IMG/VR virus record: IMGVR_UViG_3300017989_000104 | Span: 1-64,000 of that record | DNA length: 64,000 bases | Source of the DNA: a virus | Reading direction: 5' to 3' (one strand) | Shown: in pieces, positions 26,408 through 34,526 of the stretch | Position numbering within the stretch: position 1 is the stretch's first letter | How the letters are laid out: each line of letters opens with the position of its first letter | The notes under the pieces: generated by a model | The model's database searches: none | Seen by the model: only the letters and a program-made list of their open reading frames with translations | Told to the model about the DNA's origin: nothing | Program-made: the position numbers and the translations under genes

Positions 26408-27643
26408 CTAAATTGTTTTATTTGAGCGAATTAAATTTATTTTTGCAGTTGATTGCCATTCACCTTCTCTATGAAATACAAGATCACTTGATTTTAAAAT
26501 ATATTTCCCAGTAAGATCAACCATTTCTTGATTTCCAGAATTGACTTTAACAGTTCTTCCAACTTCCATCAATCTCATTATTGGTAAATTTTTTTCTAAA
26601 TCTATTGAAAGTCCTGCCATATTAGAAAGAGAAGGAGTCATTCCAGCTATTGCAAAAACTTCATCATAATCGTAACCTGTGTGATTATTATATACTCTAT
26701 GTCTATCATCAATAACATTATCAATGTAAGGTTTTGGATTTTTAAATATCAATCCATTGTCTGCCATAATTTTAGTTACGTCATGATTAATTGTATAAGA
26801 TAAACTATCTCTTGGTTTTACAATATAATGTTGCTGTTTACCCAATGTTGTAAATTTAGAGTTCCCAGAATAATGACTTTTGAAATCTGAGTATGTATAA
26901 AAGTTTTTACCATCACTACATTTATCTATAATATCATCATCAACAGCATCCAATGCTAATTGATAAACTGTGAATGTTTGATTCTTATCAAATTTTTTGT
27001 TTAAATTTATCACAAAGAGTTTATTATCTTTATCAATAAATTGCACTACAGGACCTGAAAAAATTCCAAATGTTTCATCAATATATCTAATTGATTTCAT
27101 TAATGGTTTTGGAGGAATAATTACTTGATCAATAACTAAAGGATTTACTCCATCAGTGTCATGTTCAATTTTAGCATTTGTAAATGTCTTAACAATATCT
27201 TCAACAATCTCTTTTGCCGTCTTCTTTAAATATATTTTATTCACAATTGAGGTAGCTGATTTAAATGCAGCTCTTGGCACTGTTACAAAACTTACAGGAA
27301 CTCTGTCTTTCTCAACACCCTCCGATTTCTGTTTTTTCATTGTTAATGGATAATCCGAAGTTACATACATTAATTCAAAATCAATTTCCTCTTTTGGCAT
27401 TGCGGAGTTTTGCTCTAATAATCTTACCTGAAGTTTTATCTTATCCTGTCCATACATCTTATCCAATATAATATCATTTTGATCTATGAAAACATCAAAG
27501 AATATAGTTTGATAAGGAACCGTAATAGACGAAACTATACGGACTCTAAATATGTCAGCAGAATAATCTCTATTTTTAATTATCAATTGAAAGTCCCATC
27601 CCCTTGTTGGGGTTACGACTCTTTCACCAATATTCTCAGGCAT
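26408..27643 (-). CDS. Probable baseplate hub protein (T4 gp27-like)
   Basis: This 411-residue protein has the pattern of hub proteins of contractile tails. Its N-terminal beta domain includes FRVRIVSSITVPYQTIFFDV, where a strand meets the tube axis. A second strand-rich part has KIKLQVRLLEQ. A helical insert follows (TAKEIVEDIVKTFTNAKI), then RYIDETFGIFSGPVVQFIDK near 190-210, a motif in gp27/VgrG-type hubs. The C-terminal part, GRTVKVNSGNQEMVDLTGKY with a final W-x-x-x-A-K-I strand, resembles the end of such domains. It is preceded by a terminator and a candidate late promoter, so it is expressed on its own. The exact T4 partner is not certain. Confidence 0.6.
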   Translation of the reverse strand: MPENIGERVVTPTRGWDFQLIIKNRDYSADIFRVRIVSSITVPYQTIFFDVFIDQNDIILDKMYGQDKIKLQVRLLEQNSAMPKEEIDFELMYVTSDYPLTMKKQKSEGVEKDRVPVSFVTVPRAAFKSATSIVNKIYLKKTAKEIVEDIVKTFTNAKIEHDTDGVNPLVIDQVIIPPKPLMKSIRYIDETFGIFSGPVVQFIDKDNKLFVINLNKKFDKNQTFTVYQLALDAVDDDIIDKCSDGKNFYTYSDFKSHYSGNSKFTTLGKQQHYIVKPRDSLSYTINHDVTKIMADNGLIFKNPKPYIDNVIDDRHRVYNNHTGYDYDEVFAIAGMTPSLSNMAGLSIDLEKNLPIMRLMEVGRTVKVNSGNQEMVDLTGKYILKSSDLVFHREGEWQSTAKINLIRSNKTI

Positions 27644-27660
27644 GAATATAACTCCTCTTT

Positions 27661-27673
27661 TATTATTTGTTCT
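27661..27673 (-). promoter_or_regulatory. Candidate late promoter motif before the hub gene
   Basis: On the minus strand this reads AGAACAAATAATA, starting 30 bases before the hub ATG and directly after a terminator. The 13 bases match the motif at 3926 exactly. Confidence 0.55.
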
Positions 27674-27675
27674 GC

Positions 27676-27707
27676 AAAAAAAATAAGGTTCCCTAAAGAA
27701 GGAACCT
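27676..27707 (-). terminator. Rho-independent terminator between the Cys-pair gene and the hub gene
   Basis: On the minus strand AGGTTCC and GGAACCT (plus coordinates 27701-27707 and 27686-27692) form a perfect 7-bp stem followed by TATTTTTTTT. Confidence 0.8.
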
Positions 27708-27732
27708 CATTTCAATCTATCTTATGATATAA

Positions 27733-28284
27733 TTAAATATCACTGAATTCAAACTCTTCTTCCTGTTTCTTTTTAATAGCGTCCAACTCTTCTTTGGTCA
27801 CTTTTTTACAATCCCAATAAACAGGAGCTCCAGCGTTTAACCAGTCTTCTACGATCTTTGATTTGCATATAACATATTTGAATCCAACTTTTTGAATTTC
27901 TCTTGTGTATGTTTTAACTTCATCAATAATCTTAAAAAACTTTTTAATATGATCAGATGTTGGAACAACTCTAGAAACTTTTTCTTTCTTAATGTCAGGT
28001 TCGATTGTTAAGTATCTTCCTAAATAAGAGTCTGGAATATATACTGTGATTTCTTTTTGACCTCTAAATATACCTGCTTGTCTTGCTTGATCTTCAGTTA
28101 ATTCTAAAGTTAAACACATTGTACATGAAGGACATGAAATGCTGGCATCAATGAGTGATAAGTCAAGATCAGGCATATTGATATCTCGTCGAAGATTATC
28201 AACAGCATCTAACCCAATATTTCCCATTGGATAATCTATAATTCTTTTTCCAAGTTCATTGGTCAATTTAATTGTGAATTTCAT
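27733..28284 (-). CDS. Unknown protein with a CxxC pair, downstream of the DUF932-type gene
   Basis: The start was set at the ATG at 28284 (GAGGATAATAG before it), giving 183 residues; the frame extends upstream but without a binding site. A CPSCTMCL motif near residues 49-56 could bind metal. The rest has strands (KEITVYIPDSYLGRYLTIEP) and a helical, acidic C-terminus ending EEEFEFSDI. A part reading EKVSRVVPTSDHIKKFFKIIDEVKTYTREI suggests helices. No family was recognised. It is the last gene of its unit, since a terminator follows. Confidence 0.6.
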   Translation of the reverse strand: MKFTIKLTNELGKRIIDYPMGNIGLDAVDNLRRDINMPDLDLSLIDASISCPSCTMCLTLELTEDQARQAGIFRGQKEITVYIPDSYLGRYLTIEPDIKKEKVSRVVPTSDHIKKFFKIIDEVKTYTREIQKVGFKYVICKSKIVEDWLNAGAPVYWDCKKVTKEELDAIKKKQEEEFEFSDI

Positions 28285-28366
28285 TCTATTATCCTCTTTG
28301 TTATGCGATGTATGGACATGAAGTCTTCTCATTGTTTCAAGCCATACATCGCTAACATAACTCAAT

Positions 28367-29299
28367 TTAAGCTGCCTCTTCCAATTGCTGAGCAATTGTT
28401 CCATTGAAAGATTCAATTGCATCAACCATCTGTGCAGGAACTGTCAATACGGACTCTGCCACATTCTCAAGTAATTTCTTTGCATTGAGATTTGTTTCCA
28501 TTGTGGAGAATCTGGTAAGAGCATGAAATATATTCCAGGATGTTTTATTTGGAATTGATTCAAAATACTCAGAGATCATAGCATGTCTTGTTTTCCCGGC
28601 GCCGGTCTTTTCAATCATTTCAAGAACTTTCATAGCATCATCTTCAGGAATTACTGAATTGAAGTTCTCTTCAATCATTTGACCAATGTTGGTAGAGAAG
28701 ATATCAACATATCCGGAAACAGCTCCAGTCATCAATGTCGGGGCACTGTTTACATGGACTTGTTTTAACGTAATCATCTTTTTATCAAAACCAAAACCAT
28801 TACGACTTTCAATTGCTCCAGCTTCATATATGGAGAATCCGAATGAAACACATGCTTTGGCAGTTCCATTATAGCTATTTGAAAGGTTTATCTGTGGACG
28901 AACTGTGCCAACATTTTCCATTGTGGTCGGATGTTCAATAACCATTTCAGTCATGAAACCTGTAAGATTAGGAAGTAAAATGGGATATTCTCGAAATACA
29001 GCTTGGCCGGCAGCAGAGATGGAGTCGCGAATTGTCTGTGCAAGAATGTCATTACCTACGAATTGGTAAGACCCAGAGATGTTTCCAATATAGCGATATC
29101 CTTCCAATACATCGCCTTCCTCAACATCAACGTCAAGAGGTTTTACAAAGATTGCAAATGTAGGGACGTCGTGTCCATCTTTTTTGGTTGCAAGTTGCAT
29201 ATATTTAATTGCAGAATACTGATCAACGTATGAGTAGCAATTATCTCCATCGTCATTAAGTCCCATTACTTCATGATTTTCACTGAAATTTGTTTCCAT
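28367..29299 (-). CDS. DUF932-type phage/plasmid protein
   Basis: This 310-residue protein has the marks of DUF932 proteins: a strand region with GYRYIGNISGSYQFVGN, and the central signature QINLSNSYNGTAKACVSFGF in which a P/N-S-H/Y-D/N-G-T turn is followed by a strand and an xNG motif (ESRNGFGF). A helical C-terminal half includes MIEKTGAGKTRHAMISEYFE and a region like the usual W-x-x-x-N-x-x-T part (TSWNIFHALTRFSTME). Family members are widespread in phages and plasmids and their role is not settled. AAGGAAC precedes the ATG. Codon use is somewhat richer in GC than in neighbours. Confidence 0.55.
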   Translation of the reverse strand: METNFSENHEVMGLNDDGDNCYSYVDQYSAIKYMQLATKKDGHDVPTFAIFVKPLDVDVEEGDVLEGYRYIGNISGSYQFVGNDILAQTIRDSISAAGQAVFREYPILLPNLTGFMTEMVIEHPTTMENVGTVRPQINLSNSYNGTAKACVSFGFSIYEAGAIESRNGFGFDKKMITLKQVHVNSAPTLMTGAVSGYVDIFSTNIGQMIEENFNSVIPEDDAMKVLEMIEKTGAGKTRHAMISEYFESIPNKTSWNIFHALTRFSTMETNLNAKKLLENVAESVLTVPAQMVDAIESFNGTIAQQLEEAA

Positions 29300-29346
29300 T
29301 TTATTAAGTTCCTTTCGTTTATTCTCTATTAATATTATTCCATCTA

Positions 29347-29385
29347 TAAAAGAGACTCATTGTTTTCAACATTGTACAATGAGTC
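29347..29385 (-). terminator. Terminator in the gap before the DUF932-type gene
   Basis: GACTCATTGT (29354-29363) and ACAATGAGTC (29376-29385) form a perfect 10-bp stem. On the minus strand it is followed by TCTCTTTTAT, which suits the end of the methyltransferase message. The remaining 29386-29590 is AT-rich and shows no gene. Confidence 0.6.
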
Positions 29386-29590
29386 CCTGTAAAACTCTAA
29401 ATAATTTATTTTTAAGTATATTTATAACACCCTGCTTTCAACTATGTGCAAACAATGTTATACATTCTATAAATTATATATAATCTAAATACTTCTATAA
29501 AACAATCTAATGTATTCTTTATAAGTTATCTAATATAATTAATTTATCAGCTCAAGCAAATAGGTACCCCTCCTTCCTATTAATCCATTA

Positions 29591-30169
29591 TTATTTTTTC
29601 TTAAGAATTACTCTCATATACCAATCTCTGTTATCCAATGTCACATGAGCAACATCTTGAAATTTCCAGAAATCCTCAAGCTCGACATAATATCTAACCA
29701 GAGTTTTTGTCCATATTGATCTATGAGGATCTTTTGGTGTATTAAAAAGTTCAGTATGTGTATCAATCATATCTCGATTGAATTGTGCCGCTGGTCCATT
29801 TGGATCGATTTCATTGATCTTCTCAAGTATCTTTGAGAAATCAGGTACTGTAAAAGTCAATTCCCCATTAGTGTTGAGTACTTCTTTGCATAAGTAAAAT
29901 AAGTAAGGAAGTTTATCATAGTCAATATGCTCGAATACTCTGTTAGCAATAATATCGTCAAATGATTCATTGCATTTTTCAAGGAATTTAAATATATCTC
30001 TTCCTATGAGAGTTATATTGTCATACATATAACTAGGTCCTCTCTCATATGAAGAATCAACACATGTCGCTAATACTTTTGTTTTCTTAGAATACTTTTT
30101 CCAATGTTTTCCTGCTCCAAGTTCTAAGATCTTTTTAGGTTTTTTCTCTTCTTCACACATCTTCATCAT
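29591..30169 (-). CDS. SAM-dependent methyltransferase (class I)
   Basis: This protein of up to 192 residues has the Rossmann methyltransferase order. Motif I is KKILELGAGKHWKKY (about 13-27), an acidic end of strand two is VDSSYERG, motif III/IV is FDDIIANRVFEHIDYD, and a post-motif region has NGELTFTVPDF. No target-recognition part is clear, so the substrate (nucleic acid, protein, small molecule) is unknown. Several start codons are close together; AGAGG is best spaced for the ATG at 30160, which would shorten it by three residues. It overlaps the end of the small membrane protein gene at 30153. Confidence 0.75.
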   Translation of the reverse strand: MMKMCEEEKKPKKILELGAGKHWKKYSKKTKVLATCVDSSYERGPSYMYDNITLIGRDIFKFLEKCNESFDDIIANRVFEHIDYDKLPYLFYLCKEVLNTNGELTFTVPDFSKILEKINEIDPNGPAAQFNRDMIDTHTELFNTPKDPHRSIWTKTLVRYYVELEDFWKFQDVAHVTLDNRDWYMRVILKKK

Positions 30170-30323
30170 CCTCTGTGTAATATCCGTAATAATAAGGTAT
30201 CAAAACGAATAATATAAAGGTTAACACGATAGATATACCCAATAGGATAGGGTTATGATAAACTATCGCTAAAGTGGTCAATACACAGGTTGCTAGTTGA
30301 AATACAGCTGGCCAATCTATCAT
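30153..30323 (-). CDS. Small two-helix membrane protein
   Basis: This 56-residue protein is translated from an ATG that overlaps the stop of the gene upstream (ATGA). It has two hydrophobic segments, about residues 8-22 (FQLATCVLTTLAIVY) and 25-45 (PILLGISIVLTFILFVLIPYY), and an acidic end (YTEDDEDV). The layout is of a holin-like or inner-membrane protein, but no lysis genes are nearby. It overlaps the methyltransferase start by 17 bases, which suggests coupled translation. Confidence 0.6.
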   Translation of the reverse strand: MIDWPAVFQLATCVLTTLAIVYHNPILLGISIVLTFILFVLIPYYYGYYTEDDEDV

Positions 30324-31042
30324 TTAGTCATTTCAAATACAATCGCCTTTGTAAAAGGCATTAAATAATAATCAAAATACTTTTGCCTATCAATGTCATT
30401 AACATCCATCACTCTTGCAAACGATGGAGAAACTTCAATTTGTCCATAAGCTTTTAAGAATAGATAATTTTTATTTCCTGCAGGAATACAAAATAAATTT
30501 GAATTCTTAGAGAAAACAATTTCATCTTTAATTCTTTGTAATGCCTTAAACGTTGCAACTCTATCTGAGAAATTACATCTGATAAGTTTCTTTAACATTA
30601 AGTCAATTTCATCATATCTATGAGCAACTCCTTTTATAGTCGCTTTATTTCCATCATATGCAAGATAACTGTGTCTATCTATAGATGATAGGAAATATTC
30701 ATAAGTCTTCCTTAAAGGTAAGGGAATATATTTTGTAGTCGTTTCAACTAATCTTCGTGTTGTGATGATTCCATCATACTGTCTTAATACAATTTCATCA
30801 TCTTTTATTCTATTTCTTAAAATATATTCATCTAAAGTTGCTGACGTTATTTGTCTTAATATTTGAATAAGTCTTGGATTATCTTTCATCATTAATCCAA
30901 TGAATTTATTTCTTTCAAATTTATCCTCAGGGATTGCTGAGACGTCATATCCAAGACTATTCAATATTGTATAATGACATGATTCAATATCATATACATA
31001 CACATCACGTAAAAGAAACCCAAGTGATGGATTTATATTCAT
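30320..31042 (-). CDS. Possible minimal B-family DNA polymerase palm protein
   Basis: This 240-residue protein has three pieces in the same order as B-family polymerases. VYDIESCHYTILNSLG (about 15-30) resembles motif A (D-x-x-S-x-Y). RQYDGIITTRR (near 85-95) sits where motif C (DTD) would be. HSYLAYDGNKATIKGVAHRY (near 124-143) resembles the K-x-Y/thumb strand region. The region between motifs A and C is too short for a usual fingers domain, and motif C has one Asp only. It may be an inactive or remodelled polymerase fragment, a primase-like protein, or chance likeness. Genes around it are unknown, so context does not decide. Confidence 0.35.
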   Translation of the reverse strand: MNINPSLGFLLRDVYVYDIESCHYTILNSLGYDVSAIPEDKFERNKFIGLMMKDNPRLIQILRQITSATLDEYILRNRIKDDEIVLRQYDGIITTRRLVETTTKYIPLPLRKTYEYFLSSIDRHSYLAYDGNKATIKGVAHRYDEIDLMLKKLIRCNFSDRVATFKALQRIKDEIVFSKNSNLFCIPAGNKNYLFLKAYGQIEVSPSFARVMDVNDIDRQKYFDYYLMPFTKAIVFEMTK

Positions 31043-31810
31043 TTATGCAACTAAGCTGATTATTGCATTATCAATTTGAAGTAAATGATTTACATCGACT
31101 ACAGTTGCAATCTTTGCATGGAAGAATTTTATTACATCAAGATTTGTCTCAAGTCCTTCCTGAAACTTTTCGATTTGTTTATATCGAAGAATGAGATCTT
31201 CCATAGCAACCTGAGCAGCAAGTTTTTCATCAAGGTCATCAGGAGGAAGAATCATGTCAAGACCTTCATCATTCTTTTTAAGTTTTTGGATTGCGTAAGG
31301 TATCAATACATCATCACCTTCTTTGCAAAATACAACGTGTCGGGAAGATACTCCATAATATTTAATGAAAATTCCTTCAACAGGAGTTCCATAAATAATA
31401 CGGAATATGTTATGATTAAAGACACTCATATCGACGCCGGGTAGATCGAGGACTGAAATCTCATTTGCTTTATCAAAGATCCTTATTTTTCTATCAGGAA
31501 CTTCAACATCATTTTCCATTGATACGGTTCCGTCTGGATGAGGAACTGTGATGATAAGATCTTCTTCAGGATTTACTCTTTTAATCTTTGCTTTGACATG
31601 AGTTACATTATCTCCAAAGTTTTCTTTATTACCTACAAACCATGGAAATAAGGCAGTTACAGTCACGTCAAAAGATGCTTCTTGTTCGTCTGGTTGTTGA
31701 GTTTCTTCCCCAGCTTCAGTAGCTGTTTCCTCAGTTGTTTCCTCAGGAATTGCTGCTGCTTCATTTGCTTCAGGATCCTCAGTTACCATTGCTGCCAAAT
31801 TGTCATTCAT
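31043..31810 (-). CDS. Unknown acidic protein
   Basis: This 255-residue protein starts with a disordered, Glu/Thr-rich tail (about 1-45). A beta-rich domain follows (FDVTVTALFPWFVGN, HVKAKIKRVNPEEDLIITVP) with LDLPGVDMSVFNHNIFRIIYG, and the end is a helical region (LAAQVAMEDLILRYKQIEKF). No known motif was seen. It ends immediately before the polymerase-palm-like gene (TAA followed by ATG) and is probably co-translated with it. Confidence 0.6.
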   Translation of the reverse strand: MNDNLAAMVTEDPEANEAAAIPEETTEETATEAGEETQQPDEQEASFDVTVTALFPWFVGNKENFGDNVTHVKAKIKRVNPEEDLIITVPHPDGTVSMENDVEVPDRKIRIFDKANEISVLDLPGVDMSVFNHNIFRIIYGTPVEGIFIKYYGVSSRHVVFCKEGDDVLIPYAIQKLKKNDEGLDMILPPDDLDEKLAAQVAMEDLILRYKQIEKFQEGLETNLDVIKFFHAKIATVVDVNHLLQIDNAIISLVA

Positions 31811-31843
31811 TCTTTTTTCTCCTTTAATTGATTCGCGTTTTGT

Positions 31844-32227
31844 TTAATACCCACCTTTACAAGGTTCTGCTGAAAATCTTTTCTTTCCAGCATTTATATA
31901 ACAGACTTTATATTCTTTGCCTGCTATCATAAACTTAGCACCCATAGGAGGTAAAACATCTTCTTTATTCTTTGCTATTTGTTCTTCGTTTGCCAGGTTG
32001 GTTTCATAAGGCATTTCGACAGTCTTTATATTTTTGTCTTTCATTGCCTCTTTAATTATACTTGCATTTGAGTTGTCTCCAACCACAGCAACCTTAATAG
32101 GTTCTTTATCATCTTCATATGGTTTATTTGCAGTAACTTCTTCAGTCGTTTGAAATTTTCCAGAAATTGTCTCTTTGTCAGTCTTTTCTGCAATTGTAAT
32201 TTCATTATCAGATTTTTCCTCAGTCAA
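31844..32227 (-). CDS. Unknown acidic small protein
   Basis: This 127-residue protein has a charged, Thr/Glu/Lys-rich first half with low complexity, and then a compact part (PPMGAKFMIAGKEYKVCYINAGKKRFSAEPC) that resembles a small beta barrel. No family was recognised. The final Cys pair is far apart. It follows the 116-residue gene by 12 bases in the same unit. Confidence 0.55.
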   Translation of the reverse strand: MTEEKSDNEITIAEKTDKETISGKFQTTEEVTANKPYEDDKEPIKVAVVGDNSNASIIKEAMKDKNIKTVEMPYETNLANEEQIAKNKEDVLPPMGAKFMIAGKEYKVCYINAGKKRFSAEPCKGGY

Positions 32228-32239
32228 TGTAAATCCTCC

Positions 32240-32590
32240 TTAAATCTTCCATTTTGGTTTAATGTCTTCTCCAAATCTCCACATACTTGGATTAATTGAA
32301 GTAAATGTTTCAATCGCAGCTCCATGTAAAGCAAAGTTTTTAATAATTGCTTCATATGTTTTAACTGGAGCAGTTCCTTGTATTTCATGCTCTCTACAGT
32401 TTCCCAACCATGGTGGTAAATCATTGTCCCATTGTTGAGCATACATATTTTCTGCTTTTTGAACATACTCTCTATGTAATAAAAGAAAGCTAGCGAGATT
32501 TAAAACTGAGATATTTTTATAATCTCCAAATACTCGCTTTTGATATTCTCTTTCTTTTAAATATAGCTCTATCACCTTATCAGATTCCAT
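32240..32590 (-). CDS. Conserved-type phage protein, function unknown
   Basis: This 116-residue protein has the order ERxYQxxVFGDYxN - LNLASFLLLHREYVQKAE - W-x-NDLPPWLGNCREHE - PVKTYEAIIKNFALHGAAIETF. I recall similar small proteins in other large phages, but their job is not known to me. The fold looks all-helical. AAGGAGAAAGA precedes the ATG. A frame overlapping it in another phase is not supported by a binding site. Confidence 0.6.
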   Translation of the reverse strand: MESDKVIELYLKEREYQKRVFGDYKNISVLNLASFLLLHREYVQKAENMYAQQWDNDLPPWLGNCREHEIQGTAPVKTYEAIIKNFALHGAAIETFTSINPSMWRFGEDIKPKWKI

Positions 32591-32599
32591 TCTTTCTCC

Positions 32600-32968
32600 T
32601 TAAAATGTTAATCGTTCACTTACACTTATCTTTGCAGATTGGACTTTGAATATATGTCCTTTCTTTTTTCCTGTTAACATCATTACCACAGAACCATAAT
32701 CATTATAAGTATGATTTTTAAATTTTGTTATTTTATATCTTTCAAGAATGACTGCAAATTCTCCAACTGCATAATTTGGAAACTTATTAGGAATCGAAGT
32801 TCTGAATTGAAATACATCTCCTTTTCTCAATGTCATTTTTTCACTGTCAACAATTTCATAAGTCTTAGTATATTCAATTCCATCACTTTTGGTTTTCATC
32901 CTATTATATGGATTCCACATACCTTTAATCTTTTTTCCTAAAGGAATTCCCCATGTTGGTCTTTTCAT
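32600..32968 (-). CDS. Unknown small basic protein
   Basis: This 122-residue protein is basic (many K, R) and beta-rich in its centre (LRKGDVFQFRT, NYAVGEFAVILERYK, DYGSVVMMLTGKKKGHIF). A part reading GDVFQFR followed by VVMMLTGKKKGHIFKV could be a small barrel of the SH3 or KOW type. No family was assigned. It overlaps the stop of the gene at 32965 by four bases. Confidence 0.55.
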   Translation of the reverse strand: MKRPTWGIPLGKKIKGMWNPYNRMKTKSDGIEYTKTYEIVDSEKMTLRKGDVFQFRTSIPNKFPNYAVGEFAVILERYKITKFKNHTYNDYGSVVMMLTGKKKGHIFKVQSAKISVSERLTF

Positions 32969-33333
32969 AAGGTTCTCCCAGAAAGATGTTCATCTGATAA
33001 TTCTTGAATCTTTTCAATAATGTCTTCTATTACAACTTCATTAAACATATCTGAAACAGTCTCCATCTCAGTATATAAATAATGAGCTATAAAGTATAAT
33101 AATTCAGTTAATGTAAACTGTCCCGATGTATGAGTAACTCTATTTTTAGAAATTGTAATACCATCGTTACTAAAACCAATTATTATATTTTGCTTTTCAA
33201 CCCATTCAAGCATATTATTAAAAGGAATTGGTGACGATGGTTTTACTTTTGGCATCCCTAAAACTTCTGACAATTTCTTTCTAAATCCTTTTTTAGTATT
33301 ATAATTAGAGATAAAAGCTTCCGTTGAATCCAT
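32965..33333 (-). CDS. Unknown small protein
   Basis: This 122-residue protein has a short basic start, a part with two strands (NIIIGFSNDGITISKN), and a helical end (LTELLYFIAHYLYTEMETV, then EVVIEDIIEKIQELSDE). No motif was recognised. Its start lies inside the last codons of folE2, so translation is likely coupled to it. Confidence 0.55.
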   Translation of the reverse strand: MDSTEAFISNYNTKKGFRKKLSEVLGMPKVKPSSPIPFNNMLEWVEKQNIIIGFSNDGITISKNRVTHTSGQFTLTELLYFIAHYLYTEMETVSDMFNEVVIEDIIEKIQELSDEHLSGRTL

Positions 33334-34180
33334 TGAGAATTCCTTTCCAGTTCATAGCAATTGCCTCACTTGTATGAATACTTTCCTCATGAACACATTT
33401 CACTATCCAATCATAATATTTATCATTGTCATTTAATGCTTGACTTATCTGTCTTATTGCATCTTCAACAAAGATTGGATTATTTGCCGCGATTTCAGCA
33501 ATCTTTTGTTCATCAGGTCTTTTAATAATTGGATAAGGTAATGTTGCAATTGAATTTTCAACTGTATCAATTACATCTTCCAACCAGACATAATTAGGTT
33601 CTTTAGTTTCAACCAATACATGAGCAAATGATCTTTGTGCATGAGGAAACCCAGTTTTAGCTTGGTCTCTTAAATGATTACATAATTCAGATGAACATGG
33701 ACAATATGATGCATATTGAACTGTAACCCCTTGATAAAATTTAAATTTGTCTACAAATTCAGGACCTAGATATACTTCACTCACCTGTCCTTCAAAACTA
33801 CATTTATAAAATAAAGGAAATGAATTTAAAGAAGCTGGAGATTGTCTTATCTTAGGAAATTTAAAATCAAATTTCATATATGCAGATGAAGTTCCCATAT
33901 TCTTTTTCATGTCTTTTAATATGTCATAAATCATTTTATGTTTTAGAGGTTTTCCTAAATAATCTCTAAGAGTTCCAATAAATCTTGACATTGAAACACC
34001 TTTGACATCTTCAGCAATATCTGTCCTCATTGAAACATTTGCATTGAGAGTATGAAGTCCTGCCAATCCATCTCTGGATTGAAGAGTAAATGGAACTTCA
34101 ACATTTTCAACTCCAACTTGTTGTATTGGAATTTCGATCATTGGTCTACTTTCCTGAATATCAGGAAGTTCATCTACCAT
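33305..34180 (-). CDS. folE2: GTP cyclohydrolase IB (FolE2/MptA-type)
   Basis: The start was set at the ATG at 34180, which has GGGAGG four bases before it, giving 291 residues, close to FolE2 length. It begins VDELPDIQESRP, as FolE2 proteins do, then shows VGVENVEVPFTL, an RDG turn and KGVSMSRF. The active-site region reads SYCPCSSELC near residues 158-167, followed by FPHAQRS (compare the family H-N-Q-R-S). The enzyme opens GTP to dihydroneopterin triphosphate, the first step towards 7-deazaguanines and folate. A QueD domain, the next enzyme of the 7-deazaguanine route, is encoded at 60624. QueE and QueC are not in this window. Confidence 0.75.
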   Translation of the reverse strand: MVDELPDIQESRPMIEIPIQQVGVENVEVPFTLQSRDGLAGLHTLNANVSMRTDIAEDVKGVSMSRFIGTLRDYLGKPLKHKMIYDILKDMKKNMGTSSAYMKFDFKFPKIRQSPASLNSFPLFYKCSFEGQVSEVYLGPEFVDKFKFYQGVTVQYASYCPCSSELCNHLRDQAKTGFPHAQRSFAHVLVETKEPNYVWLEDVIDTVENSIATLPYPIIKRPDEQKIAEIAANNPIFVEDAIRQISQALNDNDKYYDWIVKCVHEESIHTSEAIAMNWKGILNGFNGSFYL

Positions 34181-34524
34181 ATTTCCTCCCACCCTTCCGA
34201 CGATTTATCAGTTTCTGGATTTTTCTGAACAAAAACGGAAGTTAATTTAGATGGATGGTGAGCAACAGACATATGTCCGTTACTCACCATCACTGTTATT
34301 TTTGGTTTTAAGTCTTTACCTACTGCTTGAATATTTTGTTGATATAAAGTATCTGTCATATTTCCTTTTCGTACAAACCCTGAAGCAATATTATCATCAT
34401 TTATAAAGAATGTCATTTCATTAATAACATCTTTTTGCTCATATCGCTTAAGTATGTTTAACATCTGCTCATATATGTATCGTATATCTTTCTCGGCTTG
34501 TATAATTAGCTCGTCATTTTTCAT
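34174..34524 (-). CDS. Unknown small protein between rpoB and folE2
   Basis: This 116-residue protein has an N-terminal helix (LIIQAEKDIRYIYEQMLNILKRYEQ), two or three strands (NEMTFFINDDNIASGF, KITVMVSNGHMSVAHH), and a short tail. No family was recognised. Its ATG comes two bases after the rpoB stop, and its stop overlaps the FolE2 start. It is part of the unit running from rpoC to folE2. Confidence 0.6.
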   Translation of the reverse strand: MKNDELIIQAEKDIRYIYEQMLNILKRYEQKDVINEMTFFINDDNIASGFVRKGNMTDTLYQQNIQAVGKDLKPKITVMVSNGHMSVAHHPSKLTSVFVQKNPETDKSSEGWEEIW

Positions 34525-34526
34525 AT

